From an uncultured Collinsella sp. (lineage in GTDB: Bacteria > Actinomycetota > Coriobacteriia > Coriobacteriales > Coriobacteriaceae), in assembly GCA_902489945.1 (NCBI GenBank), contig CABUBZ010000011.1:1-37225 (forward strand): DNA of 37,225 bases. The letters run 5' to 3'. The position numbers and the translations under genes are program-made. The notes below the pieces were generated by a model, which saw only the letters and a list, made by a program, of their open reading frames with translations, did no database searches and was not told where the DNA came from. Within the stretch, counting starts at the first letter, position 1. Every line of letters starts with the position of its first letter. Below, one piece after another: positions 1 to 8,380 of this stretch.

Positions 1-39
1 AAATCAAACGGCCGGCCCCGGGCATGGCGACGAGATAGA

Positions 40-867
40 TTAACGAGCCGCCAAGATAGCGTCGATGAGCGTCAGTACGCCCCCGTCGTTGTTGCTCGGA
101 ATGCGCCACTTGGCATGCGCGTTCATATGCTCCTCGGCATTGTCCACGATAAAGCTGTGACCGACACGCTCCAGCATGGGGATATCGTTGTAGGTGTCGC
201 CCACGGCGGCGGCATCGGCGATGTCGATGCCCAGTTGCTCGCACAGATGCGCCACGCCGGCGCCCTTGTCGACGCCTAGGTTCATAAAGTCGATCCACTC
301 GCGACCGGCATTGGTGACATAGAGCTGGTCGGAGAACGCGGGGTTATAGGTCTCGCGGAACGCGGGCTCGGCATCGTAGGTAGGGAAGAAGATCGAGATC
401 TTGTTGGACTCGAGATCGAGGCCCTCAAAGGTGTCGACGTAGTTGATCGTGTTGTAGTAGACGCTGATCTCGTCGTGATACTGGTGGTCGCGGGCGAGCA
501 CATAGAACTCGTCGTAGCAGCACAGGACGGGAACGGCGCGCGAGTCCTCCGAGGCACGGGCAAGCACCTGCTGATACAGCTCCACGTCGATGTTGCTCTT
601 ATAGATATAGTTGCCGCGATAGATGACGCAGGCACCGTTGTCGGGACAAAACGCGAGTCGGTTCTTGATGCCCTCGAACATTTCCTCGAGTTTGGGGGCG
701 GGGCGTCCGCTGGCGGGGCAGAATACGATACCGGCATCGGCGAGCTTGTCCAGACGCTCATCGAGGCCCTGGGGCAGCACGCGCTCGTCAGTGAGAAGCG
801 TCTTGTCCATATCGACGGCGAGAATCTTAATGTTGCCGATATTGGCATCCGATTCGTAAGTTTGCAT
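40..867 (-). CDS. Cof-type HAD-IIB family phosphatase
   Basis: Predicted cytoplasmic hydrolase of the haloacid dehalogenase superfamily, Cof/IIB type, which usually dephosphorylates sugar phosphates or related small phosphoesters; the substrate cannot be read from sequence. The 275-residue protein has motif I as DMDKT (residues 19-23, nucleophile D19 and acid D21), a large central cap, and motif IV as GDTYND near residue 225. Length is normal for the family. The ATG at 865-867 is preceded on the minus strand by AAAGG about ten bases upstream. It is transcribed away from argG, and a long non-coding gap separates them. Family call is firm, function is not. Confidence 0.9.
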   Translation of the reverse strand: MQTYESDANIGNIKILAVDMDKTLLTDERVLPQGLDERLDKLADAGIVFCPASGRPAPKLEEMFEGIKNRLAFCPDNGACVIYRGNYIYKSNIDVELYQQVLARASEDSRAVPVLCCYDEFYVLARDHQYHDEISVYYNTINYVDTFEGLDLESNKISIFFPTYDAEPAFRETYNPAFSDQLYVTNAGREWIDFMNLGVDKGAGVAHLCEQLGIDIADAAAVGDTYNDIPMLERVGHSFIVDNAEEHMNAHAKWRIPSNNDGGVLTLIDAILAAR

Positions 868-1421
868 AAAAACGCGCCTTTCGTTTCGAAATTGTTTCAG
901 ACGTTATAACCATCAACTGGTAGTCGGGCGTATTTTCGCAGGATTGGCGCGTATTTGCACCATGATTCACAAAGTAATGAAAAAACTTTTCAGAAATTTG
1001 AATTTGTCGCTTGTGAAGCGGGCACTTTAGCGTAATATAGCGACCATCGAAAACGGAGGCGGAAAAACAGCCGTTTACCGAGGAATAGGTACCGTTTACG
1101 ATATATGAATTGCGCCCGGCGATAAGCGAAAGGAGAGGCAGATGCAGTTCGTACAGATCATCACCACTGCAGACAATGCCATCCGACGCCAGCGCGCAAT
1201 TTCCCGACGACGATAACAATCGTCTCTGTCCGCATGGGGCGAAAAGCTCCAACAGAGTCATTTTGAGGTCGTTGGGTTTTAGCACGACATTGCTGCATGT
1301 TTCTAGGGCATGTATGTGCTGATTTTTGCTATTTAACCTGATATTGCACGGTATTTGACCTCAAGGTGACTTGCAACTGACCGATGTTCTAACTAGCTAC
1401 CAAGGGCGAAAGGAAACAGCC
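868..1421. other. 554-nt intergenic region between HAD phosphatase and argG
   Basis: No convincing gene is present. A minus-strand open frame across 827-1285 overlaps the HAD start and has neither a ribosome site nor a recognisable protein. The stretch is AT-richer than its neighbours and should hold the divergent promoters of the phosphatase and argG. It contains CCGTTTAC at 1071-1078 and 1092-1099, and the inverted core AAACGG at 1051-1056, which could be regulator half-sites. I could not confidently place an ArgR box or a T-box. Confidence 0.4.
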
Positions 1422-2648
1422 ATGAGCAAGGAAAAAGTCGTTCTCGCATATTCCGGTGGTCTTGATACATCCGTATGTGTCAAGTGGCTCCAGGATGAGA
1501 AGAATCTCGATGTCGTTTGTGTCTGCGGCAATGTGGGCCAGGAGGAGACCGGTCTGGATGCCAAGAAGCAGAAGGCTCTCGACCTGGGCGTTCTGGATTG
1601 CCAGGTGCTCGACCTGCGCGATGAGTTCTCTGATGAGTTCCTGACCAAGGCCATCGCCGCCAACTCCATGTACGAGAACAAGTACCCGCTGCTCTCCGCT
1701 CTTTCCCGTCCGCTGCTTGCCAAGAAACTTGTCGAGGTTGCTCACGAGTTCGGCGCCACCTATGTCGCCCACGGCTGCACCGGCAAGGGCAACGACCAGG
1801 TCCGTTTTGAGGCTGCCGTCAAGGCCCTCGACCCCGAGCTCAAGGTTATCGCCCCGGTTCGTGAGTGGGATCTGAAGTGCCGTCCGGACGAGGTTGCCTA
1901 CGCCCACGCCCACAACGTGCCGGTTCGCGAGGGTGCCAACGACAACCCCTATTCCATCGATGACAATCTGTGGGGTCGCGCCATCGAGTGCGGTCACCTG
2001 GAGGATCCCTGGAACGAGCCGCTCGATGACGCTTGGGTTATGACCAAGAACCCCGAGGACACGCCCGACACCCCGACCTACACCGAGATCGAGTTCGAGG
2101 CCGGCAAGCCCGTTGCGGTTGACGGCAAGAAGATGAAGCTCTCCGAGATCGTCATCGAGCTCAACAAGATCTCCGGCGACAACGGCTTTGGTCGTCTCGA
2201 CCTGGTCGAGGATCGTCTGGTGGGCCTCAAGAGCCGCGAGTGCTACGAGGTTCCCGGCGCCCTGACGCTCATCACCGCCCATAAGGCACTCGAGGACATC
2301 TGCGTCGAGGGTGACCTGCTCAAGACCAAGATCAAGCTCGAGCAGGATTGGGCCACCGCCGTGTATAACGGCCAGTGGTACAGCCCGCTCAAGAACGCGC
2401 TCGACGCCTTTATGGCCGATACTCAGAAGTTCGTGACCGGCACCGTCCGTCTGAAGTTCTTTAAGGGCAACTGCCATGTCGTCGGCCGCAAGAGTCCCTT
2501 CAGCCTCTACGACTACGGTCTGGCTACCTACGACCGCGACACCACGTTTGACGAGAAGGCCAGCGCCGGCTTTATCGAGATCGATACGCTGTCGCTCAAG
2601 ACGTGGGCTAAGGTCCAGGGGCCCAGCTCTGCTGCCGCCCAGGCTTAA
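1422..2648 (+). CDS. argG: argininosuccinate synthase
   Basis: Joins citrulline and aspartate with ATP to give argininosuccinate, the penultimate step of arginine synthesis, in the cytoplasm. The 408-residue protein has the ATP pyrophosphatase loop AYSGGLDTS at residues 9-17, and further typical segments such as AHGCTGKGNDQVRFE and NDNPYSIDDNLWGRA; the length matches bacterial ArgG. The ATG at 1422 is chosen over an upstream in-frame start because AAAGGA lies just before it and homologues begin at this point. argH lies downstream on the same strand but about 520 nt away with a strong stem-loop between, so the two may be separately transcribed. Confidence 0.97.
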   Translation: MSKEKVVLAYSGGLDTSVCVKWLQDEKNLDVVCVCGNVGQEETGLDAKKQKALDLGVLDCQVLDLRDEFSDEFLTKAIAANSMYENKYPLLSALSRPLLAKKLVEVAHEFGATYVAHGCTGKGNDQVRFEAAVKALDPELKVIAPVREWDLKCRPDEVAYAHAHNVPVREGANDNPYSIDDNLWGRAIECGHLEDPWNEPLDDAWVMTKNPEDTPDTPTYTEIEFEAGKPVAVDGKKMKLSEIVIELNKISGDNGFGRLDLVEDRLVGLKSRECYEVPGALTLITAHKALEDICVEGDLLKTKIKLEQDWATAVYNGQWYSPLKNALDAFMADTQKFVTGTVRLKFFKGNCHVVGRKSPFSLYDYGLATYDRDTTFDEKASAGFIEIDTLSLKTWAKVQGPSSAAAQA

Positions 2649-2800
2649 AGGCCCTTTCCTTGGTATCCGCGCGGCCCATCCGCGTGATACATAACGGGCG
2701 CACGGGGTCCCTACCTTTCGTTATGCTTGCTGACACTTCTTAACATCGGTGGCCCCTACGTTCCGCCCGCATATATGATGCCGCGCCTGCGGCTGAGTCC

Positions 2801-2830
2801 GAGCCCCGCCGGGGTTGTCCGGCGGGGCTC
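2801..2830 (+). terminator. GC-rich stem-loop downstream of argG
   Basis: GAGCCCCGCC at 2801-2810 pairs perfectly with GGCGGGGCTC at 2821-2830 around a 10-nt loop, followed by CTTCTATC rather than a clean T-run. It lies about 150 nt after argG and 50 nt before a small open frame, so it could be a terminator or a leader structure. Confidence 0.6.
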
Positions 2831-2880
2831 CTTCTATCAATTTGGCGGCTCTGTGCCTATATATATGAGGAGTATCCATT

Positions 2881-3051
2881 ATGTTCAGTGCTATCGCGCA
2901 TGCCTTACTTGCCCTCGCGCCCGAGCTCGATGCTGCGAAGGTCGAGGACGTCCCTATGAGCCTGAAGGCCTGGATCGATGGTTCGCAAGGCAACATTCGG
3001 AGGGAGACGTTGGGCGCCAAGTGCCTGGTGCGTCACTTCTTTGCAAATTAG
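2881..3051 (+). CDS. possible 56-residue small protein between argG and argH
   Basis: An ATG at 2881 opens a 56-codon frame ending in TAG at 3049-3051. GGAG sits eight bases upstream, within GAGGAG at 2868-2873, a good ribosome site. The product begins MFSAIAHALLALAPELD and continues with a mixed, soluble-looking sequence containing SLKAWIDGSQGN and LGAKCLVRHFF. It has no membrane segment or recognised motif. It is placed between a stem-loop and argH and could be a small protein or a translated leader. I recognise no family, and chance occurrence is possible. Confidence 0.4.
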   Translation: MFSAIAHALLALAPELDAAKVEDVPMSLKAWIDGSQGNIRRETLGAKCLVRHFFAN

Positions 3052-3169
3052 TTACATGGCCCCGCGCACGGTGGGGAATGTGTAAAACTAGCGGTTGATA
3101 AATCGCTTTAGCGACATGGCGCATTGCGCTGGGCGCTTGTTTTGGTATTTGGAGAAAGGGGACGGTTCC

Positions 3170-4600
3170 ATGGCTCTTTGGGGCGGTCGTTTTGAGGCGG
3201 GCGTGGCCGAGGTCACGCAGGAGTTTGGCGCGTCGCTGCCGGTCGACAAACATCTCTATAAGCAGGATATCGCCGGTTCTAAGGCGCATGCCAAGATGCT
3301 GGCGGCCCAGGGCATCATCAGTGCCGAGGACGAGCAGGCGATTGCCGAGGGCCTGACCGGGATCGAGCAGGATATCGATGCCGGCAACTTCACCTTCGAT
3401 ATCAACGACGAGGACATTCATATGTCCATCGAGAGCGAGCTGACGCGCCGTATCGGTGAGGCCGGTAAGCGCTTGCATACCGGGCGTTCGCGCAACGACC
3501 AGGTGGCGACCGATACGCGCCTGGGCGTCAAGGCGTTGGCCAAGGAGCTCATGGAGGCCAATCTTGAGTTGCGCCATGTGCTGGTGGATGCGGCCAAGAA
3601 GTACGACAAGGTGATTCTGCCGGGCTATACGCACATGCAGCATGCTCAGCCCGTGCTGCTGTCACATCATCTGCTGGCGTATTCCTGGATGTTCGCACGC
3701 GACTTTACACGTCTGAAGGCCGCCTTTGATGCCGCTGACAACTGCCCGCTGGGTGCTGCCGCGCTTGCCGGTACGAGCTATCCGCTCGATCGCCAGATGA
3801 CGGCTGCCGAGCTTGGCTTTGCGGGTGTGATTCCCAACTCGCTCGATGCGGTTTCCGACCGTGATTTCCTGCTCGATCTGCATTACGCCGGCTCCGTCAT
3901 GGCCATGCACCTGTCGCGTCTTTCCGAGGAGATCGTGCTGTGGTCGAGCTCCGAATTTGGCTTTATCACGCTTTCCGACTCCTACTCCACCGGCTCGTCC
4001 ATCATGCCGCAGAAGAAGAACCCCGACTTTGCCGAGCTTATCCGCGGCAAGAGCGGCCGTGTGTATGGCAACCTGGTGCAGCTGCTCGTGACCATGAAGG
4101 GCCTGCCACTCGCATATAACAAGGACTTGCAGGAGGACAAGGAGGGCGCGCTCGATACCGCCCATACGCTCATGCAGTGCCTGTCGGTTATGGCCGGTAT
4201 GATTTCGACTTGGACCGTCAATGAGGATGCCATGGCTCGCGAGTGCGGCGTGGGGCACCTTGCCGCTACCGATGTTGCCGATTATCTGGCCAAGCGTGGC
4301 CTGCCGTTCCGTGAGGCGCATGCCGTGGTGGGCCATCTGGTCCTGATGTGTGAGAAGCGCGGCTGCAATCTTGAGGACCTGCCGTTTGAGGTGTTCCAGG
4401 AGGCAAGCCCGCTCTTTGAGCGCGATATTACCGAGGCGCTCGACATCCCGTCGATTGTCGCCGCGCGCACGACCGAGGGCGGTACCGCCCCTGCCGCTGT
4501 TGCCGTGCAGCTGCAGCGTGCCGAGGCACAGCTCGTTGCCGACGAAGGTGTGTTTGGCTCGTTGACCAAGGTCGTCGAGATGGGCCACGGAGCTAATTAG
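3170..4600 (+). CDS. argH: argininosuccinate lyase
   Basis: Cleaves argininosuccinate to arginine and fumarate, the last step of arginine synthesis. The 476-residue protein belongs to the fumarase/aspartase superfamily and carries the signature GSSIMPQKKNPD at residues 275-286, along with TGRSRNDQVATDTRL and PGYTHMQHAQPV, typical active-site segments. ATG 3170 (MALWGGRF) is chosen because GAGAAAGGGG lies just upstream and homologues start with this WGGRF motif; the frame stays open further upstream without family similarity. A terminator follows. It completes the two final arginine steps together with argG. Confidence 0.97.
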   Translation: MALWGGRFEAGVAEVTQEFGASLPVDKHLYKQDIAGSKAHAKMLAAQGIISAEDEQAIAEGLTGIEQDIDAGNFTFDINDEDIHMSIESELTRRIGEAGKRLHTGRSRNDQVATDTRLGVKALAKELMEANLELRHVLVDAAKKYDKVILPGYTHMQHAQPVLLSHHLLAYSWMFARDFTRLKAAFDAADNCPLGAAALAGTSYPLDRQMTAAELGFAGVIPNSLDAVSDRDFLLDLHYAGSVMAMHLSRLSEEIVLWSSSEFGFITLSDSYSTGSSIMPQKKNPDFAELIRGKSGRVYGNLVQLLVTMKGLPLAYNKDLQEDKEGALDTAHTLMQCLSVMAGMISTWTVNEDAMARECGVGHLAATDVADYLAKRGLPFREAHAVVGHLVLMCEKRGCNLEDLPFEVFQEASPLFERDITEALDIPSIVAARTTEGGTAPAAVAVQLQRAEAQLVADEGVFGSLTKVVEMGHGAN

Positions 4601-4645
4601 CTTATAGGATGCGTCTGTCTGGTGCGTTCATCATATCTTGCCTTT

Positions 4646-4680
4646 ACGGGTGCTCGCTACGGTGGGCGCCCGTTTTGTTA
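4646..4680 (+). terminator. terminator after argH
   Basis: ACGGGTGCTC (4646-4655) pairs with GGGCGCCCGT (4664-4673), ten pairs including two G-U, 8-nt loop, followed by TTTGTT. Confidence 0.8.
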
Positions 4681-4843
4681 TAGGGAAGGAAGGAGCTTGT
4701 CGAGATCTTTTGTAGGACCTTTGGGCAGGTTGTGTAGGGGGTACGTTCACAGGCGGCAACCGACCGTCCGCTCGGTTCGATGCGGTTGATGGGCGGTCGG
4801 ATGGTACTCTAATCGGGCTTCGAAACAGAAGTGACACATATGG

Positions 4844-4875
4844 AGCGCTTTAATAAATTGTAGCGCTTCAATAAA
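4844..4875 (+). repeat. tandem AGCGCTTYAATAAA direct repeat upstream of ndk
   Basis: AGCGCTTTAATAAA (4844-4857) and AGCGCTTCAATAAA (4862-4875) are 13/14 identical at an 18-nt spacing, ending 10 nt before the candidate -35 element of ndk. Each contains the palindrome AGCGCT, so they may be activator or repressor sites. The rest of 4681-4843 shows nothing recognisable. Confidence 0.5.
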
Positions 4876-4885
4876 CAGCTTTTTG

Positions 4886-4914
4886 TTTAACTGCAGCTAA
4901 AACTCTGTTACGAT
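4886..4914 (+). promoter_or_regulatory. candidate sigma-70-type promoter of ndk
   Basis: TTTAAC (4886-4891) and TACGAT (4909-4914) are separated by 17 nt in an AT-rich stretch, about 63 nt before the ndk start. Confidence 0.45.
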
Positions 4915-4977
4915 GCAGTCCGGGCGGGTGCCGGAATGGGACTTGGGCACGCGCGAACCTACTTGAAAGGCTACCTT

Positions 4978-5382
4978 ATGGCTATCGAGAAGACCTTCAT
5001 CATGATTAAGCCCGACGCGGTGCGCGATCGCAAGATCGGCGAGATCGTTGCTCGCATCGAGCGCAGCGGCCTTGTCATCGAGCGCATGGAGATGACCACG
5101 CTCGAGCGCGCTACCGTCGAGGAGCACTACGCTCATCTGGCCGACAAGCCCTTCTTTGGCGGTCTCTGCGACTTTATGACGAGCGGTCCGGTCGTCAAGA
5201 TGGTCGTTTCCGGTCTCTCCGCTGTCTCCAAGATGCGCACCCTTATGGGCGCTACTAACCCGCTTGATGCTGCCCCCGGCACCATTCGCGGCGACTTTGC
5301 TGTCGATGTCAACGCCAACGTGATCCACGGCTCCGACTGCCTGGAGAACGCCGAGATTGAGATCAAGCGCTTCTTTGGCTAA
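4978..5382 (+). CDS. ndk: nucleoside diphosphate kinase
   Basis: Transfers the gamma-phosphate of ATP onto nucleoside diphosphates through a phosphohistidine, balancing NTP and dNTP pools. The 134-residue protein shows the N-terminal KTFIMIKPDAVRD segment and the active-site motif NVIHGSD with the catalytic histidine at residue 117. ATG 4978 follows GAAAGG at a normal distance and gives the standard family length; an upstream in-frame ATG would add a non-homologous extension. It is monocistronic, with its own candidate promoter and a strong terminator. Confidence 0.97.
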   Translation: MAIEKTFIMIKPDAVRDRKIGEIVARIERSGLVIERMEMTTLERATVEEHYAHLADKPFFGGLCDFMTSGPVVKMVVSGLSAVSKMRTLMGATNPLDAAPGTIRGDFAVDVNANVIHGSDCLENAEIEIKRFFG

Positions 5383-5419
5383 ACCAGCTTTGACTCCTTA
5401 AAGCTGTTAGCGTGTGGCT

Positions 5420-5455
5420 AGGGCGCCGCGGAACTCCATCCGCGGCGCTCTTTTA
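5420..5455 (+). terminator. terminator after ndk
   Basis: GCGCCGCGG (5423-5431) pairs with CCGCGGCGC (5440-5448); the stem extends to 12 pairs with a G-U and is followed by TCTTTT. Confidence 0.85.
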
Positions 5456-5461
5456 TATTCC

Positions 5462-5494
5462 AGTAGATTTTTGGGACATGCCTAGAAATCTACT
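5462..5494. repeat. 33-nt palindrome AGTAGATTT...AAATCTACT
   Basis: Nine-base perfect arms, AGTAGATTT (5462-5470) and AAATCTACT (5486-5494), flank a 15-nt spacer. It sits between the ndk terminator and the hairpin that ends rpiB. It has no T-run of its own; it could be a dispersed intergenic element or protein site. Confidence 0.5.
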
Positions 5495-5498
5495 AAAG

Positions 5499-5538
5499 AG
5501 CCCCCGCCTGGAATGTGCGTGCATTCCAGGCGGGGGCT
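5499..5538 (-). terminator. 17-bp perfect hairpin downstream of rpiB
   Basis: The 17-nt arm at 5499-5515 (AGCCCCCGCC...) pairs perfectly with 5522-5538 around the 6-nt loop TGCGTG. It lies 27 nt after the rpiB stop on the minus strand and is followed there by CTTTAG, so it is a strong but T-poor terminator and may act in both directions. Confidence 0.7.
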
Positions 5539-5565
5539 GTCGCTAGCGTATGGCGTTGTAAGTCT

Positions 5566-6033
5566 TTAGGCCTCGTCGACGACCTTGAGACCGCGGGTCT
5601 GGTCGATCTCGTTGAGGAGGTTGACGCGACGCTCGTGGCGGCCGCCCTCGAACTCGGCGTCGAGCCACTCGTCGACGATCATCTTAGCGAGCTCGGAGCC
5701 AACGACGCGGGCGCCAAAGGCGAGCACGTTGGTGTTGTTGTGCATGCGGGAGAGCTTGGCGCTGAAGGGCTCGGAGCACACGACGGCGCGTACGCCCTCG
5801 ACCTTGTTGGCAGCTAGGCTGATCCCGACGCCGGTACCGCAGATCAGGATGCCCAGGTCGACGTCGCCGTTGGCAACGGCCTTACCCACCTTGTAGCCGG
5901 CGATGGGGTAGTCAAAGCTCTCGGAGGTGTCGGTGCCAAAGTTCACGACCTCGCAGCCGCGCTCCTTCAGGTGCTCGGAAATGATGTTCTTGAGCTCGAC
6001 GGCGGCGTGGTCGTTACCGATACCGATCTTCAT
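5566..6033 (-). CDS. rpiB: ribose 5-phosphate isomerase B
   Basis: Interconverts ribose 5-phosphate and ribulose 5-phosphate in the pentose phosphate pathway. The 155-residue RpiB/LacA/LacB-family protein shows the substrate-binding GNDHAA (residues 6-11), CGTGVGISLAANK with the catalytic-base cysteine C65, and SRMHNNTNVLAFG with H98, the ring-opening histidine. ATG 6031-6033 is chosen because AGAGG precedes it; the frame continues upstream with unrelated residues. LacAB-type sugar isomerases are close relatives, but the CGTGVG and H98 pattern and lack of lac genes favour RpiB. Divergent from cyuA. Confidence 0.93.
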   Translation of the reverse strand: MKIGIGNDHAAVELKNIISEHLKERGCEVVNFGTDTSESFDYPIAGYKVGKAVANGDVDLGILICGTGVGISLAANKVEGVRAVVCSEPFSAKLSRMHNNTNVLAFGARVVGSELAKMIVDEWLDAEFEGGRHERRVNLLNEIDQTRGLKVVDEA

Positions 6034-6305
6034 AGATGGTTCCTCTCTGGTCTGTGCGGCGCAAATGCTAAAGGTGTTTACCGCGTTCGACTGCATGATA
6101 GCGCGACTTTTGTGTAAACGCTCGGGCGTTTTTTGATCAAACGCTTTAGCAGGCAACAAGACCCGCTTTTCATGAATGAATGCCGCCAGTTTGTGCTTGA
6201 GCGCCGTCCGCCGGAACCATGGTTGCGGTTTTTGATGCATTGTTATCAAATAGAAGAGCTAATTATTTTTGAGAGACCAGCCCGTTATGCAAGCAGGAGA
6301 TACCT
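6034..6305. promoter_or_regulatory. divergent control region rpiB / cyuA
   Basis: This 272-nt gap must hold both promoters. GTTTACCGCG (around 6076-6085), TGTAAACGC and TCAAACGC (6113-6143) look like repeated LacI-type half-sites, and AAACGC tcgg GCGTTT (6116-6131) followed by T's is a short hairpin. Assignments are tentative. Confidence 0.35.
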
Positions 6306-7625
6306 ATGCCTACCGATTCCCTTCGTGATGCCGCGTTTTGCGATGTTTTGAACCGCGAGCTTGTCTGTGCGCTCGGCTGCACCGAGCCTATTGCCGTTGC
6401 CTATGCAGCGGCGTTGGCGAGCCAGACGCTCGGTTGCGAACCCGATCATATGGACGTTGCCTGCTCGGGCAACATCATCAAGAACGTTAAGAGCGTGACC
6501 GTGCCCAACTCGGGCGGTATGCACGGTATTGAGGCCGCGGCCGTGCTGGGTGCCGTGGGCGGCGACGCTAAGAGCGCGCTTGAGGTGCTCGAGAGCGTTA
6601 ACGATGAAGACCGCGCTCGTGTGGCCGAGCTCCTCGCCGACGCCGGCTACTGCGATGTGTCGCTTGTCGAGGGTGTGCCCAACCTCTACATCAAGGTGAC
6701 TGCGACGGCCGGGGGCCATACCGCGGTCGTCGAGATTACCGATCACCACACTAATGTCACGTGCCATACGCTCGATGGTATTCCGGTATGCGGCAAGTCG
6801 GCGGGGGAGTGCGCCGCCTGCGCCGAGCGCGTGGTGGCCGAGCGTGCGGCAGATAACGCCGATACGCCCATGTCCATTGATTCCATCATCGACTTTATCG
6901 AGGACGGTGACATTGAGGGCGCCCGCGCTGCCGTTGAGCGTCAGATTGAGCTGAATGGCGCAATCAGTGCCGAGGGCCTTATGCACGCTTGGGGCGCCGA
7001 GGTGGGTCGTACGCTGCTGGGTGCTCGTGCCGATGACGTCGCCTGCCGTGCCCGTGCCCGTGCGGCCGCCGGGTCCGACGCCCGCATGAACGGTTGCGCG
7101 CTGCCGGTCGCCATTGTGTGCGGCTCGGGCAATCAAGGCATTACCTGCGCATTGCCCGTCATGGAGTATGCCGAGTACCTGCGTTGCGACCACGAGCGCC
7201 TGGTGCGTGCCGTGATGCTGTCCGATCTTATCGCCGTGCATATCAAGAGCTATATTGGTGCGCTCTCGGCGTTTTGCGGTGCTATTTGCGCTGCGTGCGG
7301 TGCCGGTGCTGCGATTACCTGGCTGTGCGGTGGCACGCGCGAGCAGATTGGCTCGACGGTTTCGAACACGCTCGGTAACGTTGGCGGCATCGTGTGCGAT
7401 GGCGCCAAGGCGAGCTGTGCCGCCAAGATTTCGGCTGCCGTCGATGCGGCGATTCTGGGACATGACATGGCCATGCAGGGGCGTGGCTTCCGTGCCGGCG
7501 AGGGTTTGATCCAGGATACCGTCGAGCAGACGATTGCCAGCATGGGCTACGTGGGCCGTGTGGGCATGAAGGACACCGACGTCGAGATCCTCAACATCAT
7601 GATCGGCAAAACCCAAGTGTGCTAG
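6306..7625 (+). CDS. cyuA: L-cysteine desulfidase-type protein (UPF0597/CyuA family)
   Basis: Predicted [4Fe-4S] enzyme that breaks L-cysteine into pyruvate, ammonia and sulfide; the family resembles the L-serine dehydratase alpha fold and members may act on serine-like substrates as well. The 439-residue protein has the N-terminal GCTEPIA (24-30), an ACSGNIIKN segment, and C-terminal cysteine-rich stretches FCGAICAACGAGAA and VCDGAKASC that would supply cluster ligands. ATG 6306 follows GGAG. Its stop overlaps the stop of the convergent HAD gene by three bases. It could provide anaerobic cysteine catabolism and sulfide; no adjacent transporter is visible. Confidence 0.87.
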   Translation: MPTDSLRDAAFCDVLNRELVCALGCTEPIAVAYAAALASQTLGCEPDHMDVACSGNIIKNVKSVTVPNSGGMHGIEAAAVLGAVGGDAKSALEVLESVNDEDRARVAELLADAGYCDVSLVEGVPNLYIKVTATAGGHTAVVEITDHHTNVTCHTLDGIPVCGKSAGECAACAERVVAERAADNADTPMSIDSIIDFIEDGDIEGARAAVERQIELNGAISAEGLMHAWGAEVGRTLLGARADDVACRARARAAAGSDARMNGCALPVAIVCGSGNQGITCALPVMEYAEYLRCDHERLVRAVMLSDLIAVHIKSYIGALSAFCGAICAACGAGAAITWLCGGTREQIGSTVSNTLGNVGGIVCDGAKASCAAKISAAVDAAILGHDMAMQGRGFRAGEGLIQDTVEQTIASMGYVGRVGMKDTDVEILNIMIGKTQVC

Positions 7626-8380
7626 GACAGTTCGTCGGCTACTTGGTGTTCGTAGAAGGCTTCTACTACGGCGTTGAATTCGCGGGCGAAGTCTTCCATG
7701 GTTCCTCGCCAGGTGGCTCGGCCGGGTTTTCCCTGACCAACATAGGCAGTCTGAATGCCGCAGGCGGGGCTGGGGAAGTCACGCTTGGGGTCGTTGCCCA
7801 CCATAAGGACCTCGTGCGGCTCGAGCCCCATCACCTGAAGCTGCTCTAGATAGTAGGTGGCATCGGGCTTGCAGCGGGTGGTGTTTCCCATGTGCGTGAC
7901 GAGCTCAAAGGGGGCGTCGGCCAGGTCGCCCCAACCCATGCGGCACTCGATGGCCCCCTGCGGAAAGCTGGGGTTGGTGAAGAGCGCGCAGCGCAGCCCT
8001 GCGTCCTGTACGGCCTGAAGCGCGGCGTGTGCGCCCGGCATGGCGTGGGCGTTGATGACGTCGTCATTCTTATGCGGAAGAACTTCGCGGTCGTAGTAGG
8101 TAAATGCCTCGTAGATGATAGGATCGGAGAGGCAGATGCCGCACCTGCGTTCGACCTCGGTGCGGTAAAACTCAAGATTGGTGCGGTTGTCCGTGCCGCT
8201 TCGGCGGTTGGCGTTGAGGTCGACCAGGATGGTGCCGAGGCGTGCCATCGTGCCACCGCGGCTGCGACGTCCGATGTCCGCGAGCATCGACGAGACATCC
8301 TTAAAATAGCGAAGGATGAACGCGTTGAGGTTGATGCTAAGAAGCGTCTCGTCCATATCGAAAACGACTGCTTTGAGCAC
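7622..8380 (-). CDS. HAD family hydrolase
   Basis: Predicted small-molecule phosphatase of the HAD superfamily with an all-alpha cap (subfamily I). The 252-residue protein starts MLKAVVFDMDETLLS, with nucleophile D8 and acid D10, has the motif II region ALFTNPSFP, and the C-terminal MVGNDPKRDFPSPACGIQTAYV for motif III/IV. The start is GTG at 8378-8380, with AAAGG nine bases upstream; no ATG fits the motif position. It converges with cyuA with a three-base overlap of stops. Substrate unknown. Confidence 0.88.
   Translation of the reverse strand: MLKAVVFDMDETLLSINLNAFILRYFKDVSSMLADIGRRSRGGTMARLGTILVDLNANRRSGTDNRTNLEFYRTEVERRCGICLSDPIIYEAFTYYDREVLPHKNDDVINAHAMPGAHAALQAVQDAGLRCALFTNPSFPQGAIECRMGWGDLADAPFELVTHMGNTTRCKPDATYYLEQLQVMGLEPHEVLMVGNDPKRDFPSPACGIQTAYVGQGKPGRATWRGTMEDFAREFNAVVEAFYEHQVADELS

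Noticed and set aside
827..1285. 152-codon minus-strand frame upstream of the HAD phosphatase
   Set aside because: Overlaps the HAD start, lacks a ribosome site and gives no recognisable protein.
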